DNA of 64,000 nt, taken from Pagrus major (Eukaryota > Chordata > Actinopteri > Spariformes > Sparidae). A model generated the notes under the pieces. That model was not told where the DNA came from and searched no databases. It saw nothing but the letters and a program-made list of their open reading frames with translations. A program made the translations under genes and the position numbers. The DNA lies in assembly GCF_040436345.1 (NCBI RefSeq), contig NC_133223.1, forward strand, positions 20,716,613-20,780,612, given 5' to 3'. Below, in pieces: positions 11,301 to 24,910 of this stretch. Numbering within the stretch: the stretch's first letter is position 1; each line of letters starts with the position of its first letter.

Positions 11301-14300
11301 GCAGAGTATGATGCCTGGTAGTTTTGATTCCAAAATGGCAAGCCATAACACGTGGGATCCTCTCATGGCATAATGTGATACCTGAAGCAACTGACATCCA
11401 TGGGCTGTCATTGTAGAACAACTCACTTGCAGGTTGTAAAACACAATGTTCATTGGGTATCAGACAGTCACTGGTTGTTTTCTCTTTGGCCCCATAAATC
11501 CCTGTGTTTAAAATTGTGAGGCAAATTAATAAATCACCCTTTGGCAGGGGCTTGTTGCCATGTTGAGAGTGCAATTCCTGGAGCACAGTTTGAAACTGCC
11601 TTACTGAAAAATGTTTTTCAACACCTACACTTTCCCACAGCCTCTTGAAACTAGCGAAGTTAGGCGGAAGCACATAGAGGTAAGGTTTTGCTTCAAATTG
11701 CTCATTTTCTGCGATACGGTCCACATTCACAAATGTGCCGCCAATAAGAACGAATGGGAAGGATTTTGCCCTCTGTGAAATGAAACTGGAATTCTCAGGA
11801 TCAATAAGCCACTGATCCAGAAAATTGTAGCATTGATATGCTATGTTGTGAAGCATGGATCTGTCAATGGATTGAGATTGCCTGCATGCTTCTTGCAGCT
11901 GCTGAAGTACTGCCTCGGGCTGTGGACTGTCATGAACTCCCAAAATCTGTAGGACTGGATCAGTGTTGTGTATTTTCAGATTGGTATGATCCAGCACTGG
12001 TTGTGTCATGTTAACGAGTAGGGAGTATTTGTCACTAAAAATATCAGTGGGCCTTCCAAGTGTTAGTTTTCTTTCCTTTTTTGTATCTCCAGGGGAAAAT
12101 GCTGGAAGAAGTTCAGTTGTCCTGAGTGTTTCCCAGTGGAGAGAGTCTTTGTCATTCATGTGATCCCTCATAAGTTCAAGAAGGCACTTCAGATGCACAT
12201 ATGCCTTCTCTTTGTCAGTGCTCCAGGTTTTGGCGATTGTGCCTGCTTTCTCTGTGATGTCTTCCAATGGGAGATGATCATTTGCCATTCCAAGTTCCAC
12301 CAAGCGTTTAATCCTTTTTGGGGAGCAAAAGTCATTTTTGGTACCACCAAGCAAGCGCCCTTCTTCTGGTTCAAAAAGACAAGCCACTTTCCCTGACGGA
12401 TTCACAAGTTTCTTGATGTACTGGAGCTGTCCGCCTTTTGTGGGGATGCATGGATAGCAGGCAAGTTGATTGTCAATGTCTTTGATGTTAAGGTCAATAG
12501 CATGCAGCACAAGAGTATCTCTACTCTTAGGATCCATGGTACCAAGGTTGTTAAACACTGCTTCTTGGTAAAACCTCTCCCAGTTCCATGTTCTGTTCTG
12601 CAAAACCTTTTCTAGGCCAGCCTGTTTGAAGCTATTTCTCAACCACAGTGGAAGAGGGACAAAATGGTTGGGTGCTTTTGCAAATTTCTTGCACACCTGC
12701 ACTGCAAGTGCACTGATATCTTTATCCTCTTCAATGCTCTCATGTAGAAATATGGCATTGTCCATTGAGCACCAATGTTCTCCATCACTAAAGATCTCTG
12801 GACCAATGGAGTGCTGGGCAATGACGGAATAAAATGCATCCACCAAAGGCTTGAACGTTTCACTTACTTTCTCTCTATTTGGCCAAAAGGTGTGGTAAGT
12901 GTAAGATTCCAGTTGCTTGTTTTCAGACATTTCCTTTAGTGCCAAGACTGCAGTCACATATGCCGTCACTACAGGATCCTGAAGAAGGGCTTTGTTCCAG
13001 TCATGTTTCACTCCACTCTCCCAAAGACCTTTTCGGTTGCTCGTCACAGCAAATGTTCCATTCACATTGACTGGAAGACCTGTGTGAACTGAAAGAGGAA
13101 GGAATGAAAATGCCTGTCCAACAAGATTTGTTTGTAATGAGGCCAGTTTACCAGTTTTTGGATCATTCCGCAAAGGTACAGCAATCCCCCCGATGGGCAA
13201 AGAGAAACTGGCTTTCTTATTTTCTTGAAGGGCCATTTCCAAAGAATGATGTGTCCCAAAGCAGTTGTACAGGAGCCAGGACTGGACTTCAGTAACACCA
13301 GATTGCTGATTTGTTATTTGTACAATGTTTACTGTGCAGCAGTCGATGACGTCTTTGCATTTTCCATCAAGTTTCATCAATGATTTCTCAGCTTGAAGCT
13401 GCTTTGACACATTTGTTTCATCATGAATCCTCATTGTGCTCAGAGTGGTTTTGGAACCTGTGAAGACGGTTTCTATTTCGTCTTCTCTTGGCGGAGTTGA
13501 TGCATCCTTTGAGATACTTTGTAGGGATAATGTATCGATGTTCTTCAGAAAAAGCAGGTGAGTTTGTGAATTCTCAATAAAGTGCTGTTGAAAAGTGACA
13601 ATATTGTGTTCGTGATACACCTTTGTGCTTATTTCTGACTTGAGAGCCTCTTTTTCAGTTCGGAAAGGTAGCTTGATGAGCGTGCCTGGATAGGGTTTGG
13701 GTGGACTTTGTTTGGTGAAGTTACAATCAAAAATGCGTTCATATGGTCCAAACTGACCAGGAAAACAATGGAAAAGTCGCTGTTCAGCGAGATTCAGCTT
13801 GATTCCAGGATTTGTTTTATGTTTGATGTGCTTCTTGAGGTGATTTACATTTGGATCAAGAATGAGAAGACTATTGCCACTGAGGATAGAAGGAACATCT
13901 GTCACATGATACACAGTATTGAATCCAAGTCCAAACTTTCCAATTTTCTCCACCTTGTTTTCTTTCGAAGCAGCGCCAACTCTGACAATATTTGCCCAAT
14001 CCTCAGCTGTGAACTGCTCATTATTAAAAGCCCAAAGACAAGGTCCCTGACAAAGGTTCATGTCAGGGTCAATGAGATTTTCAGCGGCATCTTTATGCAC
14101 TCTGAAATCCACCAAGAATTTACAGGCTTGTGCCCCAGCATCCTCTGCATTTTGTATGAGCTCTTTGAAGATGTCACTTTCTTCATCATATTCTTTAAGA
14201 ATGTTTTTAATCCTCGTTGTTATCGGTTCAGACTGACCACACTGTTCGATTCCCACTAACTCTGGATCGAGGATGTAGGTACTGAGAAATCGGATGTTCA

Positions 14301-17300
14301 ACCATTCAGCTGCTGCTTTTGGGATTTCCTCATGGACAACATGGACTTCCTCTTGGCTGTACATCAGCTCATTCAGCCCATTTTTGCTTACATCACAGAA
14401 GACTGCTGTTGACAGTGGTTTAAGGGTATATTGTTCACCCTCCATTATGACTGGCACCGGGATGTCTTCCTGAACTGTCTTCTTCTCTTTCCACAGCCAG
14501 TTAAGAATTTCGATAGACGCTTTTATCTCAGAGGAACTTGCAAATGGCTGTTGCCTTTCTTCAATGGTTTGCTGAAGAGAATGCAGAATGCCAACGATTT
14601 CTTCATCTGAAAGTGATGTTTTCAGGCCAAACTCTTGGAGCAACCTCTTGTATGGCAGAAATTCATCTGGCACCTTCCCAATGTAAGCGCTCAGATCGAG
14701 ATTAGGGGGGTAATCTAGAACCAGATCCTGTGGTGATACAAACTGGTTGTGGCTCCACAACCAGCGTGTGTTCTTGTTCATCACTGTTGCAAATACAGAG
14801 ATGTTGTTCTGCATGTGTTCGTAAATGCTACGCAACTTCCTTTTAAAATCGCCATTTGTTTCAGGATCGGCCATGGTCTCTGCTTCTGATTTCAAGACTG
14901 ACAAATTCTCAATCACTTTTTCAGGTGGGGGTAGGCATTTGAGACCAAGTTTGCTGGTAACTCTGTCACTGAAATGTCCCACCAGAGGCATGACATGCCC
15001 AACAATGTCCTCATACATAGAATGCCTTATTTCATCTGGACAGAAGAAACAACTTTCCTGAGATTCTTCATTGCAGTGTTTTTTGTCATCAAAGGACTTA
15101 GCACATGGGACCCATTTTAGCATTTTCAGGCAATCAAGCTGATCATCAGAAAATTTTGACAGTAGATCATTAGTATCCAACATTTTCAAGAGCACCTGAG
15201 CCCTTTCGAGAGCCTCAGATTGAGAATCAGCATCCAGTTGGTCAATCAGTGTGGCAGCATGCAATAAGTGCTCAGGTGACACATCCACTTCTTTATTTAG
15301 CAATCCAAGATCCGTTAGACTTTTAAGCATCTCCGATGTTTCAGTGTATACAGGTGGAGGGAAGAAATCTGACTCAAAAATGACTTTGAAACTTTGAATT
15401 GTTGGATCAAAAAAATGCGAGGTCTTTTTCAGCTCTCCGTTGATTTCAATGAAGCTCAAGTCCTTACATTTGCATTTCAAAGTCTGGTTCTGAGAGAAAA
15501 GGACAGCACCATGCTGTAAAATCCAAGTCATGATTTTCTCAGTGTTTTCTTTGTTGCAAACTTCCCTCTCAATACAGTCAATGAGGAGAGTGGCTGCTTC
15601 AGCTGTGTCCAAGAGTTTAACTTTGAGCAGCTGTAACAGCCTGCGATCAGCCTCAGTTGCACACTGCACAACTGAATCAGGCATAGGGAACTCTGTTGGT
15701 ACTGTTAGACCAGAAATCAGGAGCACAGCCTGCTTTGATTGAGCTGCGACACATGAGCCTTTCATGGTTTGAAACAGAGGCAACTTTGAGAGAAAATCTT
15801 TCTCACTGGCTGAAAGAGAATCCAGACGAGAGAGATAATCTTTCAGTTCTTCTCTTGCCCTGTGAGAGGCAGTCTTGAGTTCTCTGATGAGATCCTGAGA
15901 ATCTAAATTCACAAAGACTTTCATGACACTCCTTGGAGATGGGCAAAGCACATAAGAGTCTAAGTCTTCATGCTTGAGCCACTTGTTGCCTCTCACCACT
16001 GTGCCACCTACTTTGTTCACCAACTGAGCTATTTGTTCTGGCAAGTCAATCTGTTTGCTTTTCTGAAAAATGAGAGTTGTGTTCTGCTGTAGTCTTGCTA
16101 GTGATACAGGCTGACTGCCAGACAGGGGACTGACTGGTATTAATGGCATTCCAGTAAATTTACTTAACTCTTTGAAGTGAGTATTGAGAAATTTCCAGAA
16201 TTCCTGGAGCCAGTCCAAAGGTGGAAGTTGACTGTTGCCGACGTCCCAGGTAACAAGCCCCGTCCCCATCTGCTTCCAGTCCTGTGGCAAATACCTCCTC
16301 GCATATTCAGCCACCTGGTCTGCATCAATGTCGATGACCTTGAATAGATCTAGAAAACATTCATGAAAAATATATACATAAATATAGTGTATATGTAGTT
16401 TGAAAACATGCTAAATTAATTCCTGTATTCTATGAAATGACTTACTTTTTCTGGCCAGTTCTTTCAGGTGGGTACTGCAGGCTAGACTGAGATCATCTGG
16501 GATGAAGAGGTGTTGGCAGCACGGTAGCAAGACTCTGCACAAAGGATAAATTTGTTAATCGGGCATGCAACAAAAACATTTGTATTTAATTTTAGGCTAC
16601 ATTAAGTGACCAAAAATAGATGGTCTTTTTAAAATCTAAATCCAGTCAAACAGGGCTAAAATAACAGCAACTGTCAAATAATATACTAAAGCAAATAAGC
16701 GTGAGTTGATCGGTACTAATGATCCTAAGAATGGATTTGGACAACAACTACCAACATGTTAACTTAATAAAATGAAATTGCTTTAATGGTGCCTCCCTCC
16801 ATATAAGCAGATTGGAAATGGGCTAAACTAAAATCTCAAAGCACACGTCAAATACATTTCTCAGAGAGATGGTTTCTGTCATTTTAGGTCATTTGTTTTG
16901 TCTTTGGTCGTAAGTTTGGTTTTAATAAGTTATTCAATGCTATAAGATGGGAGTGAAATATCATTATTGAAAGTTGAACCCATCACTACTGTGCAGAAGC
17001 CAAATGGCTCCAAATGACAGCACTAGAATAATATGGTAAAGTTCATATCCGGGATAGGAAGTGGATACGCATCATCCATCTTTATACCTGTCAATGCGTG
17101 ACACTATGTCGATATTGTGTTTGGAGACTGTTTCACTGCCCCCAAGTGGCAAAAAAATCCATTAATTCAGGTTGATGTTGGAAGCTGAAATTGAACAATA
17201 TTAATAATTTACATCATAAGCTACATAATACACGTTAGTAACCGCAGCTACAATATAAACATCAGTACAAAATATCCTCCTCAACTCAAGGGCTTCTTGC

Positions 17301-20300
17301 ACAGGGATTGTAGATTATTTAGGCAAGGGCAAGTTAAAGAAGTTGTTTACAGCCTACAGCTGGCTAGAAACTTCAGCATCCACCACATTGTTTGGTCTAC
17401 ATTTTGCTCAATAATCAGTAGTGACTATACAGTAGGAATACTGATGGTAAAATCAGTAAAAAACAATTATTTGGCTTGTGTACTACAAAGTATTAAACAG
17501 CAAAAACCAGACCAAATGACGTTTTTTTCTACTATAGATATACTGTAAGCCCAAAATGGTCATGGCAACAAACCAGTTACCCTTTATTTCCAATAGTACA
17601 TACACCTTTATTTTTTATCTGGAGAATAAGGCCAAAAATGAAAACCCTACCTTGGAAATTCATGGCTGTCGATTACTGCAGTGTCCTCGTCTCTGTCTGT
17701 GAAAGATCTGAAAGAGCCGTTGTTTAGTGGAAGCAGCTGAAGACCCTCGAGATCTCTGTATTTTCCATCACTCAAAATGTACTCCAAAAGACAGAGCTTG
17801 TCGTCTTTAGGGATGATGTGTGTGCCAATCCTGCGGAGAATGTCTCTTACAAAAGTTGGAGTCACATGTTTTAGGATGTTGAGGTGTGGATAGGCCTCAT
17901 GTATAGCTCTTGCAACACTGCCTGGTAAAGTGACAAGGTTTTCTCCACAGGAAACCAAAGTCCTTTTGATGGCGGCCAATGTATCTGGGCTTGTTGGACC
18001 ATTACAGGGGAACACAGCTTCTGACGGAGTGACAAACATTTTTTCATCCTTGGCAAGAGAAAGGACAGCCACATTCTGTCTGAATAAGTGTCGGAGAACA
18101 TCCAGAGCAACCGCATACCATTTGTCTTTGTGTTTTATCTGGCTGATATCTGGCCACAGATCGTACACAGACGGGGCAGGCAGAATAGATTCTTGGGCAA
18201 GTTTGATGGCATCTTGAATGATCATGAGGTATGCCTGTGGGAGCACCTCCTTCATCAGCAATTCGTTCCAGACAGCATGTTCATCATGTTTCTGGTCTTC
18301 CTCTTGCCACTTGATGTGTCTTCTGTTGTCTGTGAGGCCAAAGCATGCATTGACATAAACTGGGAGTCCTGTCCTGTTGGATTCATTGTTTGGGAGGGGG
18401 AGAAAGCAGCTCAGTCTACTTTCCTGAGAGTCTCTCTTCTCACCACAAGGAAATGCCAAGTCAACTTGAGGGAAAAACTTCAAATTTTCTGCGAGTGAAT
18501 CAAGTTTTTCTACCTTGCCTTCTTTCATGGTGCACGTTGTCACAAGCCACTTTGTTTCTTTGTGGTCTTCTGAGGTGAGGGTTATTGATTTGAACCTTGT
18601 TGAACCCTCAACGACTGACTCATCTTCTGACTCCAACACGACATCTGTGTGGACTGAGGATTTCACTTCAAGTCTGGTGTTAACAGTGCCATGTATGCTG
18701 ACATGTATCAAGGACACAGAAGTCACATTTTTCAGGAACAGGAGGCTCAAGTCTGCATCCGCAATGAAGCTTTCAAAAAGATCAACCACCCTATTAGAGT
18801 CATAGAGATTGTTTGAAATATCTGATGCCTTGTTGCGCAAGGGGAATCTGAAAATTGTCCCATCAAACTGCTGATCCTCTTTGATGACTTTTGACCATTC
18901 TTGTCTGCTCACAAGTGAAAATATATCTCGAAAGGGTTGGAACTGATCGTGCATCGTCATCAGAGCGTCTTGGTGTTCTGGATCATCCAAAAACCATCGA
19001 AAGCCTCCCTCTCTTTTTCCAAATATTTTTTCTTGGGGGTCCATGAGACCAAGGGACCCTGAACTGAATATACATGGCACATCTGTGAATAAAGTGAAAC
19101 AGATATTGACCCATTAATTTACTGCACAGATTTACTACAGGCTACTTAAACTGAGACTGTTAGATGCATGTGTGGTAAAAGTACATAGTTTCACCTGTTA
19201 TGTGGTAAACAGAGTTGAAGCCAATTCCAAACCTCCCGACTTTGTTTGGGTCATCACGCTTGACACTCCTCCCTGCACTCTGAATTCCCTCCCAGTCGTC
19301 ATCAGTGAATGCTGCATTGTTGTAGGCATAGAGGGCAGGACCTTTGCATAAACAAACAAACAAAAAAAAGAGTACCAAAGAATCAGTTAAGTATATTCTA
19401 GAGACTAGAGTTAGGAAATTGGAAGAATATATCCGCTATCCGGTCCATCTCCTGTTTGCATTTTTAGGAGATTTCTTTGGGCAATTTACATCATTTTTAT
19501 TTTGCTAGTTCAATGGTCTGCTTTTGAAGATTGAGTGAGAGCCGCTTCTCAGTGACAGACTCTTTCAGCAACCAACTCTGGGTGCTATTCCAAAAAAAGA
19601 AAAAGAAAAAAGAAATGCAAGTGAAGAAAGCAAAAACACACGCTAGCATAATAAAAAGTACCTTGTGTTATCAGGCTACATCACATTTGCTCTTACTACC
19701 CGTTTTAAGAATCTATTTTTGTTGAAAAATACATTATTACAAACCACAGAATAATGATAATCTCTGAATATCCCGCATACCTTGGTATTCTCCCAGTTCA
19801 TCAGTCCAAAGGCTCTTAGTCCCGTAGCTTCTCTCATCATGGATGAAAACCACTTCTGTGGCTTGAGCGTCATCTGCATTTTGAATCAGCTCCTGTTGAC
19901 AAACAAAAACGACAACCATTAACAGAGCGTAGCAGACCAAAGCTAAAATTCAAGGATTTCCGTTCTGCACTGCAATCACTGTGCCAACCTTCAAAGTTAT
20001 AGTTAAAGCTCCAGCATGCCCTTAGTCCACCCCCACAGGAAATATTTCTTATGTTACCTTCAAAATTTGTCCACCATCTGGATATCGACGTAGAATATCT
20101 TTCAGGTAGTCAATGAAGGGCGGTGCTGTTGCCCCAAAGGACGTTCTGAAAAAGAAAACAAGGGTTAAAATTCAAAATCAACACAAGGTGACTCATCAAG
20201 AAGCAATTAAAGGGGGGAGAGCAGGGATTAGAGTCAGGTTCATGTATTTCACTTACATATGTAGCCATAATGTTTAAGTGCTTTACTTGAAAGTAGATGA

Positions 20301-21447
20301 TACCTGTTGTTTCCTTGTTGGCCCATAAAAATGACTCAGAGCTATCAGAGCTATAATGTTCACAAGTATATTGTATGTGACTTTGCTCTCTTATACACAA
20401 GGAATATTACACCTATAAAAGCTGACTTGCTTGAATATAAATTTTGACTCTTACAGTGTCAGGTGATAAGTAGTTACAAATAGTTAATTAGTTAAAAGGT
20501 GCAATATTTAAGAATTTTAGTTTAAAACATTTTAAAAGAAACATAATAAACAAATTAACAAAAGTGAACACATTAAAGACGTCTATGTGTTGTGTTGCAG
20601 ATATCTACTGAATTTAGCAGCTAACCAGCTAGCTTGCCCCTTTTCTCTCACAATGACATTGTTATGTATTGTTTTTGTTTGTAATCAGTCGTGCAAATTA
20701 TTATAAAGATAAACTTCTAAATATCTCTAAGCCAACACACAGCACTTGCCCACTTACACGAATAGTATAAATACGCCCCTTAACTGTGTCTTATTAGCTT
20801 TATTAATGATCTAAATTCACTCTTACTCATTAAGCATGCATTTGCATATTATGCAATAGGTGTCTTTAACGTCCATTAATCAAACCAAATTTCTAAAATG
20901 AACCTGTCAAGTAAATATGAAGTTTGTATCATTCTGTTCTTGATTTGTTGTGTTCACAAGATATGCTTGACAATCAATACTGATGCATGTGTCACTGCCA
21001 ACATGTATTTCTCTCACAAAGCCAACTTCATTGTAAATTCTGATGATTTGATGATGATATGGTAAATAGCAAGTTTCTGCTTGTTAATACTACGATTCAA
21101 CAGCTTTTACAGAGTGTCTCTAGGTTCACAGGTTAATGTGGCATAGACTCAACAATAATATTCTGTAAAATATGATGTATAGCGCTTCAGAAGGCCAAAT
21201 ATTAATAACCAGAATAGAATTCACAGTTGATTTTTTTTTGTGTCAGTTTCATAAGTTCATAAGAAATCACTGCCAGTAAGTCAAATATTGCTTCAGTGCA
21301 CAACTCAGGTCAAAATACCACCTCCCTCAATTGCCCTCAAAATAAAAGAAGAACAAGAGCTGGTCTGCCTCTTCCTGTCATCACTTAGCACATTAAAGTA
21401 CAAATAGACAGAGATGAAACTCACCGAGTCTTTTTCTTCGTACTCAT
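5362..21447 (-). CDS. Sacsin-like giant co-chaperone (7 coding exons, 4292 aa)
   Basis: Coding exons on the minus strand, in order: 21447-21425, 20145-20058, 19892-19781, 19341-19195, 19082-17651, 16534-16446 and 16349-5362. All junctions have GT/AG, and the lengths sum to 12,879 nt (4292 codons plus TAG). Three sacsin repeats carry HSP90-type ATP-binding motifs: SR1 (ELIQNADDA about residue 38; [15 protein letters not shown]), SR2 (about 1340; [21 protein letters not shown]) and SR3 (about 2330; [21 protein letters not shown]). Near residue 4070 is a J domain with intact HPD (RWHPDKN), and the C-terminus (about 4150-4292) resembles the HEPN dimer domain. The 11-kb terminal exon matches the known architecture of SACS. 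The start MSTKKKTR runs straight into the FGATAPPF start of SR1, so the ubiquitin-like domain of human sacsin (4579 aa) is absent. Sacsin links HSP70/HSP90 chaperoning to the cytoskeleton and mitochondria. I infer a fish sacsin-like paralogue; orthology to SACS is not settled. Confidence 0.9.
20496..20650. mobile_element. MITE-like dispersed repeat, copy 1 (sacsin-like intron)
   Basis: The stretch starting AAAGGTGCAATATTTAAG, with an ACCAGCTAGC block near 20625, matches in order and spacing a second copy at 51041-51200 (AAAGGTGCAATATGTAAG, then CTAACCAGCTAGC). Two copies in one window, in the same orientation, indicate an interspersed element. I recall this terminus as common in teleost genomes. 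It lies in the intron between the first two coding exons of the sacsin-like gene. Confidence 0.6.
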
Positions 21448-21464
21448 CCTGCCTGGGATGGATG
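21425..21464 (-). other. Exon carrying the sacsin-like start codon
   Basis: This 40-nt exon is bounded by an acceptor (CTTACAG) and a good donor (CTCG, then GTGAGT) on the minus strand. It holds 17 nt of 5' UTR and the ATG at 21447-21445, coding MSTKKKTR across the junction. The phase joins exactly with the next exon. The acceptor shows that at least one non-coding exon lies upstream, at higher coordinates. Confidence 0.75.
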
Positions 21465-24093
21465 CTGTAAGAGAGTGAAGAGTGTTGTCACAAAATCACT
21501 GCAGAACAAACTTCTACTTTAACCCACGTCAAACTCAAATGAAATCAGTGTAGTCGCTGACAATAATTGTGAGGTTACACAGAGCTGTGAGGCCTGAGCA
21601 CATCACATATGATAAAATACCTTATAAATACATTAGTGCAGCTGAACATTTGTTTTAATGCTATAAAATGTATAGATCTACATAATCAAACATTATTGCA
21701 TAGTGTATGTACTGTACTGTGCTGACCGCGATTTTAGTGGTCCAAGACTCAAACTTTAACTGTAAGTTCAAAATGTTTTCATCAATAAATTCATAATACT
21801 TATATGTGTATTTAAATGCATATATTACCAGACCACAGATGCACAGGTGCAAACTGTTTTGTCGTCTTTTATTACAGAGACACTAGAAGAAAATTAAGTA
21901 AGAGAACTTCGAGCCTGATTTAACCAGATAACTTTGCTGAGTCACACTTCTGTACTGTAGAGGAAATGAGGAACTGCTGCTTGCTAGGCTTCTGGACTCT
22001 TCTGAAACCTGCTCTAGTGCATACTCATTATCCAGTTTTATGAATTGCCTGGTTCAAAGTAGTAACATACTTTTCTCCAGAATACAAGAAGGTGCAGGAC
22101 AGTCAGAACAATCAATTAACTTTTTCTTAACTTCATAGCTTGATTAAGATGTTTAACGTTTAGCCTTGAATTTGATTTTGCCACCTCACCTGTGCCTTTC
22201 ATACTGAGTGTCTAACCGACTTCTCTGATACTGTAATAGTATTAGAGCAGTGTAATTGTTGGTTCAAGTTCCTGGAACCCAAACCTGGAGGAAACTGAGG
22301 CTGGCAACACGCCTGCATCTATGGTTTGGGGCAGAGTGACGTCAACTACCCAAGCAGGAAATACTCAAACTGAGAATTTTGTTCATCTACTCTCGAAATA
22401 AACGCATGCCTGCAAATTAACTTTTTTTTTAAACGTCATGGATTCATTTCGTAATTTCTTAGACATTGAAAAAATAAATGTTCCTTATATCGTTGTCCAT
22501 CCTGTACATACCTAGGTCTACTTAACATACTGCATAGTAAATTGGCTCAGAGATGCTGATAAAAGACAATAACTAATGTTAATAAATTTAAAATGATCAA
22601 AACTAACAATGAAACAGTAGTAAAATCACATTACCTCAGTCATGTTCGTGGAGAAGTCGCATCAGTCCAAGACAAACTAAAGGATGTTACATCATGTGTG
22701 CTGTTTATAAAGGCTGCTGACGGTCCAACCCTAACACCGCACGTCGTTTCCAGTAACATTCTTGCTGGTTACTCCCGTTTTCTGCCGAAAGTGCCAGTTT
22801 GTAAAAAACGAAACTCAAGGAAGCAGCGACATTAAAGCGCATGAAGCGTCGTTTCTTCTTCTGCCCCCCAGTGAAACGAAACTGACTTATCGGCGTCATC
22901 TCCGTGGATCTGACTTCAGATGGCCCCGTATTATCATCATCATGTGCACACATCGGTATAATAAAGGCATTCTGATCAGAGTTGACTGATTCATTCATTC
23001 ATTCATTAGTTTGAATGTTGTGTTTTTGACCCTCTGACATTATCACACACATTAAGACAGTAACTCCGCCACTCGCTAGATGATGCTGCAGCCCAGTTTT
23101 ATCAGAGAAACCGGGCAGCTTCTTGCAGGGAAATGCAAGAGACGAAATGCGATCCATCCAACAATCACTCCGTTGTTCTCCGTCTGTTAATGTGACGTTT
23201 AACAGCGCTTGCAAGACATTCACTCGCAGTACATGCACACTCTCTCAGGGAGAGTGAACACGGTATGTAAAATCTTTGTTTGTGTGCCATTAATCACATC
23301 CGCGGGTAACCTCCTCAGTGTTGAGGGCGAAGGCCTGCGGAACAATACAGCTGATTGGTGGCTAAGCTAGTGTATTTCTGGTTTTCAGATTTGCATGTCG
23401 CATTATGAGCCGTCTGTTTGGCCGGTTCATCCAGATGAGCTGTGGCGCTATCGCTCTCTGACCTCCAAATACGTACAGTACGGCCAGTAAATGAAAAGAT
23501 AAGATAATCCGTCGGTACGCTTCTTAATAGTAATGAAGCCGAGTGTATTTAAGCAATATTACACGAAAGGATGTGCTTTAACGTCATTTGTGGCACTCCA
23601 TGGATGCTTACGGACCCCTCGAGTGGAATATTGCGATTATAAAACTATTCCCAACGACTGAAAGATATAAAAATGTACTAATGTTGTAGGGCTGTTAGCT
23701 CTTAAAATATACGTTTTCGCTAGCTTTATCTCCGTTTCCATGGAAACACATGGGGTCTGACTAACAACTGGAAGAGAACCAGTCACGTCATTAGACTCGA
23801 ATATGTAATGAAACCTAGTTCACTACTCCAGCAAGTAGGCCAACCCTTAGTAACGGCCTAGCAACAGGATCCCTAGCTCAACCTTGTGCTAATGTTAGTG
23901 CTTCCTAGTGCTCTTGGGATTTTTCAAACTGGATAAGTAGCGCATAGACATAAAGTCGATTAGCTTGCTCTGTCTTGGTATAACAAAGATATCAGCAGAA
24001 AAGAAAATCATTTTTCCACGGACAAATTTAGCTAATACATCTGCGAACTTCACATTTATTAAGCTAGCTAACAGCACCGTATGAACTACTTAC
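21465..24093. other. 5' intron of the sacsin-like gene, no coding exon seen
   Basis: About 2.6 kb between the ATG exon and a candidate non-coding first exon. It includes a stretch of higher GC and CpG content around 22.8-23.5 kb, an inverted CCAAT box (ATTGG) at 23354-23358, and X-box-like motifs at 23734-23747 and 23850-23865 described separately. I see no conserved peptide or RNA gene. The short open frames here look random. Confidence 0.4.
23734..23865. promoter_or_regulatory. Two X-box (RFX)-like motifs
   Basis: At 23734-23747 the sequence GTTTCCATGGAAAC is a perfect 14-bp palindrome fitting the RFX X-box pattern GTNRCC-N(0-3)-RGYAAC except at the half-site G/C position. At 23850-23865, GTAACGGCCTAGCAAC has one perfect half site (AGCAAC) and one imperfect one. 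They lie about 115 bp apart, some 230-360 bp from the candidate first exon of the sacsin-like gene and about 1 kb from the zinc-finger exon. RFX binding is an inference from motif form only. Confidence 0.4.
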
Positions 24094-24150
24094 CAGCCAA
24101 GCTTCAACTCCAGAGCGTTGAAAAGTCCAAAAGTCAAATTGTATTGAAAA
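24094..24150 (-). other. Candidate 5' non-coding exon of the sacsin-like gene
   Basis: On the minus strand a strong donor (GGCTG, then GTAAGTAG) occurs at 24094/24093, in phase-free sequence upstream of the ATG exon, whose own acceptor at 21465 requires a preceding exon. The distance and strand fit a first exon. The transcription start and the upper boundary are unknown, so the upper coordinate is a guess. Confidence 0.35.
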
Positions 24151-24910
24151 AAGATAGATGTAGAAGTTTCCAGAATTCACATAATGTTTTACGTAATTAA
24201 ATATTCTGCACTTTTTGGTGTTTAACCTTTCAAAAACAACATTTTCACTGTGGTCACAAAACTACTCCTTGGCCTGCTGCACAAAGGAGGCGCGCACCTG
24301 CACTGATGAGGCGGTCTAACAGCAACACCATAAATTATATTCATTAAAGAAAGTAAATTCATAAAAAAAAGAGAAAAAAAGGTAAATAATTTAGTTACAC
24401 TCAATTTCTAACATTTTTTATTTAAGTTGCAATTATTCTATAAATGTTACTGTGACAACTGACAGAAATAGCCAAACAGGAAGTCATAGGGAGCTGAAGC
24501 CACGCCCTTCCGGTGGACCCCATGGCACCTTTTTTCTCAATAAATCTGGCCATGTTGACAACTGCAGTCATGTGAAATGGTAGTTTGTTAGGTCTGTGAG
24601 AAAGCTAATATACAGGACCAGCTCTACAATGTTTAAGTTGCCTGTTCTCTACGATACAAAGTTTTTCAGAAATAAGGTCCCATGGTGCAAACCAGAAGGG
24701 GTGTGCCACTTTAGGATCCTTTCACCAATTGCACCGTGTATAGCATTAAATACGTTTGTCTTTGCTTGGAAATGGCAGAGTAATATGTTTAGTGAGGAGT
24801 AAGGTGTGCTGTCATGCTGATTTGACTATGTTCTAAATGTCTGCCCATCAGATTTCTTGGTTGGAACTACATGTATAATCTCAGCTACACCACTGTGAAC
24901 CATAACAAAC

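Noticed and set aside
13708-14259. 183-codon plus-strand frame inside the sacsin-like gene
   Set aside because: Lies wholly opposite the conserved SR2 coding sequence; a shadow frame with no own features.
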